From positions 1-11,157 of the forward strand of contig CAJTMS010000058.1 in NCBI GenBank assembly GCA_910577155.1: a DNA stretch of 11,157 nucleotides, read 5' to 3'. Below, in pieces: positions 1-5,660 of this stretch. Position 1 is the stretch's first letter. The number at the start of each line of letters is the position of its first letter. Both the position numbers and the translations under genes were made by a program. The notes beneath the pieces are model-generated. The model made no database searches. It was not told where the DNA came from and saw only the letters and a list, made by a program, of their open reading frames with translations. The DNA comes from an uncultured Mailhella sp. Lineage in GTDB: Bacteria; Desulfobacterota; Desulfovibrionia; Desulfovibrionales; Desulfovibrionaceae.

Positions 1-205
1 TGTTTTTCTTTCAGAAAAACAAGAATATATGTTTTATAGGTGATTAATTATCAATCATTTTCTATAACAAAGCGAAAAACTAATAATTAACCATTAGATA
101 AACATCAGAAATTTTTTCAGGGAAAAAATTTTAAAACGTTATAATAAAATATTCTGAATGAATGCGGAAATGCTCTAAATGCAAAACCGTTTCCCATAAA
201 AAATA
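1..205. other. A+T-rich gene-free stretch downstream of tyrA
   Basis: I see no credible gene here. The stretch holds two perfect A/T-rich inverted repeats: an 8-bp stem with a TTC loop at 2-20, and a 10-bp stem with an AGG loop at 109-131. It also contains several TATAAT-like sequences, for example 140-145 on the plus strand and TATTAT at 146-141 on the minus strand. None has a matching -35 box at normal spacing, so I cannot name a promoter. Neither repeat is a classical terminator, because the stems lack G+C. It most likely holds the 3' end of the tyrA transcript and perhaps the leader of a leftward gene outside the window. Confidence 0.5.
109..131. repeat. Perfect A/T-rich inverted repeat after tyrA
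   Basis: The arms at 109-118 and 122-131 are perfect reverse complements (AAATTTTTTC and GAAAAAATTT) with a 3-base loop AGG. It lies about 75 bases past the tyrA stop on that gene's strand. It could be a weak transcript-end hairpin, an RNA processing site or a protein-binding palindrome. There is only one G:C pair in the stem and no separate T run, so it is not called a terminator. Confidence 0.45.
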
Positions 206-958
206 TTATTGAAACCATTTTTGAGCCAAATGCACTAAAACATCCATATCTCCGCCTGCAGCAACGTTTAAAAAAGAACGGTACTGCCGCACTATATCCT
301 GACTATAGGGATTGGCTTCAAAAATTCCCGTGAAAAGGTCACCGTCTTCCACAACGGTTACTTTGCCTGATTCCAAGCGCCGCATAAAGGAAGGCGTTAA
401 AAATTCCTTTAACTCCGGCATATTGGCGGTTAATGCAAAATAGGCAACATTGGTAACAAAATTCAAGCCCTGCAGGGCTGCCATGGCCTTATCATGGATA
501 TCGGCAGTGGCATAAAACGGTTCACAGCCAATTTGCACAAAAAGATTAAAAATATTTTCTTTCATTTTTTCTTTTTGTTCGTCCATTTCTGCAAAATAGG
601 AACCTAAGCAAAGGCATATTTTTTTATAATCCAAAGAACGGGGACCAAAAAGAGGATGTGTGCCGATAACAGGACCTTTATGGTGTTTTTCCATGCTTTT
701 TATGGGCAGAACTTTTACACTGGTAACATCCATCAAAATACAGGTCGGGGAAATATACCCTTCGAGTTTTTTGCACATTTCTTCCATTGTTTTTGCAGGA
801 ATACAAAAAAGGATGAGTTCTGCGTCTGTTACGCTTGCAAAGAGTTCCTCTTCGCTGAAAGGCAGATCAATCCCCGTGAGAGTATGCCCAATTTCTTGAA
901 ATTTTTGGAAAAAGGTATGCCCCATTTTTCCATTGCAGCCAATTACTGTAATACGCAT
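206..958 (-). CDS. tyrA: Prephenate dehydrogenase (monofunctional TyrA)
   Basis: Oxidises and decarboxylates prephenate to 4-hydroxyphenylpyruvate with NAD(P)+, the committed step to tyrosine, in the cytoplasm. Numbered from the ATG at 958, the Rossmann nucleotide loop is VIGCNGKMG (residues 5-13), an acidic residue ends strand 2 (D31), DVTSVK is at 77-82 and the signature THPLFGP at 100-106. H101 matches the catalytic histidine of E. coli TyrA. The C-terminal helical part (about 155-250) resembles the E. coli dehydrogenase domain. At 250 residues it is short, with no fused chorismate mutase and no ACT domain, so tyrosine feedback through ACT is unlikely. The frame runs up to a TTG at 970, but the ATG at 958 has GGAA six bases upstream and begins directly on the Rossmann strand, so I prefer it. 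The start overlaps the end of aroA by 16 bases, suggesting coupled translation. Arogenate use cannot be excluded. Confidence 0.88.
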   Translation of the reverse strand: MRITVIGCNGKMGHTFFQKFQEIGHTLTGIDLPFSEEELFASVTDAELILFCIPAKTMEEMCKKLEGYISPTCILMDVTSVKVLPIKSMEKHHKGPVIGTHPLFGPRSLDYKKICLCLGSYFAEMDEQKEKMKENIFNLFVQIGCEPFYATADIHDKAMAALQGLNFVTNVAYFALTANMPELKEFLTPSFMRRLESGKVTVVEDGDLFTGIFEANPYSQDIVRQYRSFLNVAAGGDMDVLVHLAQKWFQ

Positions 959-2313
959 ATGCTTTTCCAAATATCAAAAAATTCCGGGAAAGATTTTGTA
1001 ATTGCCATGGGGTTGTCAAAGGACGTCTTTATGCCGCGTAAATTGAGTAAACTGAGACTCATGACAATCCTGTGGTCATCATAGCTCGTAAAATGGATTT
1101 CATCAGCAAGATTTTGCAGTTCCGGGTTGCCTTTGATAATGAGATAATCCGTGTATTCAACTGTTTCAATGCCAATTTTTTTGAGTTCCATTGCCATGGC
1201 GTGCAGTCTGTCACATTCTTTTATGCGTAAATGGGCGATATTTTCGATTTTTGTTTCTCCTTCAGCAAACGCTGCAATGACTGCAACAGTGGGAACAATA
1301 TCGGGGCAGTCTGCCATATCCGCGGTAATGCCTTTTAACTCACCGGGATAGACCGTAATTTCATCTTCCTGTCCAAATTCAATTTTTGCCCCCATTCGCG
1401 TAAGAATGGTAAGAAGGGCTTTATCTGCCTGCAAACTGTTTTTATTCAGTCCCAGAACTGTGACAGGCTTTTGCCCTAAAACACCGGCAGAAAGCAGATA
1501 AGATGCACCGGACCAGTCGCCTTCGACTTTATAGTTTCCGCTTTTATAGGTGCCGTTATCTTGGAAAGGACGCACGCGGAACCGTATCTCACCGGGGACA
1601 ATTTCCGTAATTTTTTTATAATCAACGGGGTTCCATTTTATGGCATCGCGGGTACTTTTTTCCGTATCTTTTATGGAAATATCAAAACGAGCCCCAAATT
1701 TTTTCATGGCGTCTAAGGTTAGTCCCACATAAGGCCATGAAACAACATGGGTGCCGCCAATATAAATAGTGAGCGGTTCCTTACAAAGGGGGGCGGCAAA
1801 AAGGATTCCTGATAAAAATTGACTGGATTCTTCAAGGCTGATAATAACTTCTCCGCCCATTAAGCCATTTGCTTTTAAAAGAAAGGGGGGAAAGCCGTCT
1901 TTTTCAAATAAGAATTTTGCCCCAAGTTTTTCCAGTACTTGGGTAAGGGTGCCAATGGGGCGTTCATGCATGCGCTTTGCACCATGGATATGGAAAAATC
2001 CTGAGCCGCAAGCTAAAATTGCCGTCAGAAGCCGACAGGTTGTGCCTGATTCGTGCACATCACAGCTAAGCGCATGCTGCATATCTTCGCCGCCTTTTGG
2101 CAGTGCTCCTGTTATTTTATACTTGCCCCGCTCTAATTTTTCAAATTGTGCTCCGGCACCTGCTAAAATTTCCATTGTCTGGTATAGATCCTGACTTTCA
2201 AGCACGTTTTCCACAATGGATTCGCCGTGAGCTAAACTCGCCCCCATAACCATGCGGTGTGAAACAGATTTTGAGGCAGGAGCCTGAACAATGATTGGGC
2301 GTTCGCTATCCAT
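943..2313 (-). CDS. aroA: 3-phosphoshikimate 1-carboxyvinyltransferase (EPSP synthase)
   Basis: Transfers the enolpyruvyl group of PEP to shikimate-3-phosphate, the sixth shikimate-pathway step, in the cytoplasm. Visible motifs: SKSVSHR at 14-20 (K15 and R20 match the E. coli substrate-binding K22 and R27), ESGTTCRLLTA at 88-98, the RPIG loop at 118-121, SSQFLSG at 163-169, GDWSGASY at 265-272, DCPDIVPT at 335-342 (D338 matches catalytic D313), KECDR at 365-369 (E366 matches E341) and DDHR at 412-415. At 456 residues it is longer than E. coli AroA (427). The extra length is mostly between about 212 and 255, before the GDWSGAS motif. The residue aligned with E. coli P101 is leucine (L95), as in several Gram-positive-type enzymes. 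The ATG at 2313 has AAGGA six bases upstream. It starts 14 bases after xseA and overlaps tyrA. Confidence 0.96.
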   Translation of the reverse strand: MDSERPIIVQAPASKSVSHRMVMGASLAHGESIVENVLESQDLYQTMEILAGAGAQFEKLERGKYKITGALPKGGEDMQHALSCDVHESGTTCRLLTAILACGSGFFHIHGAKRMHERPIGTLTQVLEKLGAKFLFEKDGFPPFLLKANGLMGGEVIISLEESSQFLSGILFAAPLCKEPLTIYIGGTHVVSWPYVGLTLDAMKKFGARFDISIKDTEKSTRDAIKWNPVDYKKITEIVPGEIRFRVRPFQDNGTYKSGNYKVEGDWSGASYLLSAGVLGQKPVTVLGLNKNSLQADKALLTILTRMGAKIEFGQEDEITVYPGELKGITADMADCPDIVPTVAVIAAFAEGETKIENIAHLRIKECDRLHAMAMELKKIGIETVEYTDYLIIKGNPELQNLADEIHFTSYDDHRIVMSLSLLNLRGIKTSFDNPMAITKSFPEFFDIWKSICVLQ

Positions 2314-2327
2314 ACTTTTTCCTTAAT

Positions 2328-3797
2328 TTATGTTACAGGGTTAATTTTTTTAATATCGGCATGTACCGTGCCGTCAATAATATGAAGTGTTAACGTATCA
2401 TGAAGCCGAACATCATGGATTGATTTGACAATTTTTTGTTCTTTGCCTTGAATTTCTGCGTATAAATAGCCTTTTTCAAGAGGTTTATGGGGATTATTGC
2501 CCTCGAGCATCAATTGTTTTTCTTTGAGCTGAAATTCTTTTTGCTTGAGAAAAGCTGTAAAATTTTGCTGCAGTTTTGTTTGGAACTGGATAATTTGTTT
2601 CTTTTTTTGAATAATTGTTGTGTTTGTAAATAAACTTATTTCCTTTTTGAGCTGAAATACTTTATTTTGCAGCAGAGCAAAGGCTGGTTCATGCCGGGAT
2701 ATTTTTTGGTTAATACGCTGCACATTTGTAATGTTATTCTCTAACAACTGATTGATAATATTATTTAAATGTTGTGATAACAGGACAAGATAGGCAGATT
2801 TTTCAGTGAGTTTCTGTTGGGGAGATAAGAGTTTTAATTGTTTGGCAAGAGATGCCAATTCTTTTTCATCGTGTTGATAGTTTGCCCAAAAAAATCTTTG
2901 CAGGCTGTATTCGAGCGTATCAAGTTCCTGTATCAGGGTATTTTTATCTTTCCATAAAAACTGCGCAACATGGCTTGGTGTTGCAAGACTTTTATCGCTG
3001 ACATAGTCAGCAATGGAAAAATCAGGTTCGTGTCCTATCCCCGTAACAACCGGAATTTCGCAGGAAAAAATGGCTCTTGCCAGCGTTTCGTCATTAAAAG
3101 CCCACAGGTCTTGGATAGAACCTCCGCCGCGGATAAAAACAATACAGTCTGCCTTCATTTTATTGGGGAAAATATGTTCGCTGGCTTTTTTAAGAGCTGA
3201 AATAAGTTCTTGAGGGGCTTCGTCACCTTGTACAAGGCTTGGAAAAATATGAATAGAACTTTTTATGCCGCGGGATTGGGCAATGCGTAAAAAATCATGG
3301 ATAACTGCACCCGTTGGTGCTGTGATAAGCGCAATATTTCGGATTTTTGCAGGAATATTTTTTTTATATTTGGTATCAAACAGTCCCTCATGCGAAAGCT
3401 TTTGTTTAAGTTTTTCAAAAGCTTCATGAAGCTGCCCGATACCGCTTTCAATGGCATGTTCAATAATGAGCTGGTATTGTCCCCTTGCGCCATAAATGGC
3501 TAACTTTCCTGCACAAATAATTTCCTGTCCGTCATGCAGACTTTTGGCAAGGCATGGCTTATTGCCTTCTTCAAAACATTCCCCTGTCAGCGGGTCAAAA
3601 GCTAAATCCCGATGATTGTGTTTAAACCAGACGCAATTGAGTAAATCCTGCTCTTCTTTGAGGGAAAAATAGACATGCCCGGAGGAAGCCGTAACACAAT
3701 TTGTTACTTCTCCTTTAATCCAGATATAGGGAAAGCGTGCTTCTAAAACTTGATTTAATTTAAAATTAAGTTCCCGAACAGTCAGTATATTATCCAT
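2328..3797 (-). CDS. xseA: Exodeoxyribonuclease VII large subunit
   Basis: Large subunit of exonuclease VII, which with several copies of XseB degrades single-stranded DNA in both directions during repair and recombination. The 489-residue protein has the N-terminal OB-fold DNA-binding domain (about 1-115, opening ILTVRELN), then the catalytic core. The core shows ITAPTGAVIHDFL at 158-170, FIRGGGSIQDLWAFNDE at 221-237, TGIGHEPDFSIADYVSD at 252-268 and ATPSHVAQ at 272-279. A long helical, probably coiled-coil stretch (about 285-430) follows, then the short C-terminal beta segment (PLEKGYLYAE onward). The start fits the family N-terminus, although the Shine-Dalgarno site is weak (GGG about 10 bases upstream). 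It leads the operon with aroA and tyrA. The xseB partner is not in this window. Confidence 0.95.
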   Translation of the reverse strand: MDNILTVRELNFKLNQVLEARFPYIWIKGEVTNCVTASSGHVYFSLKEEQDLLNCVWFKHNHRDLAFDPLTGECFEEGNKPCLAKSLHDGQEIICAGKLAIYGARGQYQLIIEHAIESGIGQLHEAFEKLKQKLSHEGLFDTKYKKNIPAKIRNIALITAPTGAVIHDFLRIAQSRGIKSSIHIFPSLVQGDEAPQELISALKKASEHIFPNKMKADCIVFIRGGGSIQDLWAFNDETLARAIFSCEIPVVTGIGHEPDFSIADYVSDKSLATPSHVAQFLWKDKNTLIQELDTLEYSLQRFFWANYQHDEKELASLAKQLKLLSPQQKLTEKSAYLVLLSQHLNNIINQLLENNITNVQRINQKISRHEPAFALLQNKVFQLKKEISLFTNTTIIQKKKQIIQFQTKLQQNFTAFLKQKEFQLKEKQLMLEGNNPHKPLEKGYLYAEIQGKEQKIVKSIHDVRLHDTLTLHIIDGTVHADIKKINPVT

Positions 3798-3822
3798 AGG
3801 ATATAGCCCGTTATTTTTGAGA

Positions 3823-3851
3823 ATAATAGCGTTATTTCTTTTGAGAGTAAA
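3823..3851 (-). promoter_or_regulatory. Probable sigma70-type promoter of xseA-aroA-tyrA
   Basis: Read on the minus strand, TTTACT (3851-3846, four of six consensus bases) and TATTAT (3828-3823, five of six) are separated by exactly 17 bases. Transcription would start near 3816, about 19 bases before the xseA ATG. The promoter lies just past the terminator of the preceding gene, so the three-gene operon appears to have its own start. Confidence 0.5.
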
Positions 3852-3865
3852 GAAACTTTTTAAAT

Positions 3866-3900
3866 AAAAAATCCTTGCTAAAAGCTGGCTCTTAGCAAGG
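3866..3900 (-). terminator. Rho-independent terminator of the GlcG/HbpS-family gene
   Basis: CCTTGCTAA at 3873-3881 and TTAGCAAGG at 3892-3900 form a perfect 9-bp stem with a 10-base loop. On the minus strand the stem is followed by A and then six T (3871-3866). It begins 20 bases past the stop codon of the upstream gene. On the plus strand it is followed by A residues, so it works only leftwards. Confidence 0.85.
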
Positions 3901-3920
3901 AAAAAAGTTAAAAAATACTT

Positions 3921-4403
3921 TTATTTGATTGCTGCTGCACCGGCTTTTGCAACGTTCATATCTTCTTGAACAGTACCGCCGCTGACGCCAATAGCCCCAA
4001 TAACCATATTGTCACGGATAATAAGCTCACCGCCGCCGAAAACAACCAGTCCGTCGTTGGTCACTTCAATGCCGTAGAGAGATTTGTCAGGCAAAGATTC
4101 TTTGCCTAATGCTTCGGTAGACATATTGAAAAGACGGGCAGTGATAGCTTTTTTGGTTGAAACATCAATGCTGCCAAGGAAAGCACCGTCTTGACGGATA
4201 AAAGCTTTTAAATTTCCGCCGGCATCGACAACCGCAATATTCATCGGAATACCTTGGTCAACGGCTTTGACAAGAGCAGCGTTAAGAACTGTTTGTGCTT
4301 CTTCCATAGTGATATCCTGCGGAAGCTGGGTAAGGGGACCTTTAGCCATAGCTGTTGTTGATAAACAGAAAATAAAGGCTAAGGTTAAAATTGCATAACG
4401 CAT
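3921..4403 (-). CDS. Exported GlcG/HbpS-family (DUF336) protein
   Basis: The 160-residue product begins with a clear signal peptide: MRY, a hydrophobic stretch at 4-17, and a likely cleavage after AMA (residue 20). The mature part of about 140 residues matches the GlcG/HbpS-like fold: IAVVDAGGNLKAF at 56-68, the conserved KKAITAR helix at 84-90, FGGGELI at 122-128 and GAIGVSGGTVQED at 136-148. Family members include haem-binding sensor HbpS and GlcG of glycolate operons; in many the biochemical role is unknown. Here it is predicted to be periplasmic or secreted, so haem or small-ligand binding outside the cytoplasm is plausible but unproven. It appears monocistronic, with its own promoter, a strong GGAGGG site six bases before the ATG, and a terminator. 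No transporter or two-component genes lie beside it. Confidence 0.82.
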   Translation of the reverse strand: MRYAILTLAFIFCLSTTAMAKGPLTQLPQDITMEEAQTVLNAALVKAVDQGIPMNIAVVDAGGNLKAFIRQDGAFLGSIDVSTKKAITARLFNMSTEALGKESLPDKSLYGIEVTNDGLVVFGGGELIIRDNMVIGAIGVSGGTVQEDMNVAKAGAAAIK

Positions 4404-4422
4404 AGAAAACCCTCCATTTTTT

Positions 4423-4440
4423 ATGCTAATTACTTAGCAT
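4423..4440. promoter_or_regulatory. Palindrome in the 5' leader of the GlcG/HbpS-family gene (candidate operator)
   Basis: ATGCTAA and TTAGCAT form a perfect 7-bp inverted repeat around TTAC. It lies between the predicted -10 box (4455-4450) and the ribosome binding site (4416-4411), roughly positions +3 to +20 of the transcript. That is a typical repressor site position, but the regulator is unknown. On the plus strand it is followed by TTTTTTCTTT and so looks like a weak terminator, but no plus-strand gene ends nearby. Confidence 0.35.
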
Positions 4441-4449
4441 TTTTTCTTT

Positions 4450-4477
4450 ATTATAATCCTTTGCAAAAATAAAACAA
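4450..4477 (-). promoter_or_regulatory. Probable promoter of the GlcG/HbpS-family gene
   Basis: On the minus strand a perfect TATAAT (4455-4450) is preceded by TTGTTT (4477-4472, three of six consensus bases) with a 16-base spacer. Transcription would start near 4443, leaving a leader of about 40 bases that contains the palindrome and a strong GGAGGG ribosome binding site. The -35 box is weak, so the call rests on the -10 match and on position. Confidence 0.5.
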
Positions 4478-4501
4478 GCAAAATTAAAATATCTTCACTG
4501 C

Positions 4502-4816
4502 TCATGCTGTGAGCTTATTATAATAGGTTTCTGCCAAGACCAAAAAACGTTCTTCATTTTGGGTACTCAAAATTTCATCAATATCTTGAGGGCTTATGCT
4601 GTCGGTATCATATTTTATCGTTATTGTCTGGGTAAAAAGATTAAATTTTGTATCTAAAACCGCCTGAGGCTTGGGGGTGTTTTTAAATTCTTCCAGACAA
4701 TTTTTTACAATGGGGTCAGCAAGGGCAGCGGCTTTTACTTTTAATTTGAGGGTGCCAGCTTTGTGTTCAGCAACAGTTAAATATTGACGGAGTGAAGCCA
4801 AGTTTTTGAAATCCAT
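4502..4816 (-). CDS. Small protein resembling an HMA-like domain, function unknown
   Basis: A 104-residue protein. The opening LRQYLTVAEHKAGTLKLKVKA (about 9-29, split here as LRQYLTVAEHKAG and TLKLKVKA) resembles small HMA_2-type domains, which usually read 'RQYV..HxIPGRIRLKV'. The later TITIKYDTDSISP (64-76) fits the second strand of such a ferredoxin-like fold. There is no CXXC metal site and only one cysteine (C40), so classical copper or zinc binding is not expected. The ATG has AAGGA upstream at good spacing and lies 16 bases after rsmA, making it the last gene of the middle operon. No terminator is visible after it. The family link is from memory of sequence patterns and is tentative. 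Confidence 0.6.
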   Translation of the reverse strand: MDFKNLASLRQYLTVAEHKAGTLKLKVKAAALADPIVKNCLEEFKNTPKPQAVLDTKFNLFTQTITIKYDTDSISPQDIDEILSTQNEERFLVLAETYYNKLTA

Positions 4817-4832
4817 AGTTTTTCCTTATACA

Positions 4833-5636
4833 TTAATTATTTTTTGCCAGTAGTGCAGCAAGCCTTTGAAATTGTTTAGGGCTCAGCATTTCTGCCCGTG
4901 TTTCTTTGGGGATTTGCATTTCAGTCCAAATTTTTTCGCTATATGTATTTGGATAGGCTTTTTGCAAAATTCCATGCAGTTGTTTCCTGCGCTGCTGAAA
5001 GGTCGTTTTAATGAGTTTAGCCAATTCCTCGGGGTACTGTGGCAATTCCTTTTGGGGAAGCGGCGTGAAAATAATGATTTCAGAATCCACTTTTGGGGGA
5101 GGTGTAAACGCACCGGGACGAATGACAAATTCTTTTTCTACATGGCAAAAACTTTGTATCCATGCGGATAATGCTCCGTAGGTTTTGTTTCCTTCCTTTG
5201 CCCGTATGCGTTCTGCAACTTCTTTTTGAATCATGAAAACGGCTTTGCTGAGCTTTGGTACTTGACTGACAATGTCCCACATGAGCGGAGAGGCAACATT
5301 ATAGGGTAAATTTCCCATAATTTTCCATTCACCCTGTAATTCTTTCCATGGAAAAGTCAGCGCGTCAATATGAAAAACCTGCATGTGGGTACGTTTGTTT
5401 TCTGCTGCATACTGAGCATGTTTTTCTGCAAAGACATCGTCTTTTTCCAAAAGCCAAAGTTTTTGGCAGGGAAGTTCCCGCAAAATTGCGGTTAACGCCC
5501 CCGGTCCCGGACCGATTTCAAGGACATTATCATCCGGGGAGATTTCCCCAAGTTCAATGATTTTTCTGATAACATTTTCATTGTTAAGAAAATGCTGTCC
5601 TAAGCTTTTTTTTGCGGTAATTTTTTTGTCACACAT
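4833..5636 (-). CDS. rsmA: 16S rRNA (adenine1518-N6/adenine1519-N6)-dimethyltransferase
   Basis: RsmA (KsgA) dimethylates two adjacent adenines in helix 45 of 16S rRNA using S-adenosylmethionine, a late quality-control step of 30S assembly. The 267-residue protein shows KKSLGQHFL at 9-17, SAM motif I VLEIGPGPGALT at 38-49, an acidic E64 after strand 2, the catalytic NLPYN at 109-113, FTPPPKVDSE at 177-186 and QQRRKQL at 214-220. Length and motif order are normal. The ATG at 5636 is the only start that keeps the N-terminus, but no Shine-Dalgarno sequence is visible in the 24 A/T-rich bases separating it from the EF-G-like gene. Translation may depend on re-initiation after that gene. The small HMA-like gene follows after 16 bases. 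Confidence 0.95.
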   Translation of the reverse strand: MCDKKITAKKSLGQHFLNNENVIRKIIELGEISPDDNVLEIGPGPGALTAILRELPCQKLWLLEKDDVFAEKHAQYAAENKRTHMQVFHIDALTFPWKELQGEWKIMGNLPYNVASPLMWDIVSQVPKLSKAVFMIQKEVAERIRAKEGNKTYGALSAWIQSFCHVEKEFVIRPGAFTPPPKVDSEIIIFTPLPQKELPQYPEELAKLIKTTFQQRRKQLHGILQKAYPNTYSEKIWTEMQIPKETRAEMLSPKQFQRLAALLAKNN

Positions 5637-5660
5637 AATAATTTGTATATAATCGCACAG

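Noticed and set aside
1..205. Trp or Tyr attenuator leader peptide for a further aromatic gene to the left
   Set aside because: I found no short frame with clustered Trp or Tyr codons followed by alternative G+C-containing hairpins.
959..970. TTG start four codons upstream for tyrA
   Set aside because: It is only weakly supported, since CGGAA lies 11 bases away. The ATG at 958 has better spacing and begins on the Rossmann strand.
656..1084. 142-codon plus-strand open frame opposite tyrA and aroA
   Set aside because: It lies antisense to two well-supported enzymes, has no ribosome binding site, and its product is cysteine- and phenylalanine-rich with no recognisable motif.
4423..4450. Plus-strand terminator (palindrome followed by TTTTTTCTTT)
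   Set aside because: The stem has only two G:C pairs and no plus-strand gene lies upstream, so a leader palindrome for the minus-strand gene is the better reading.
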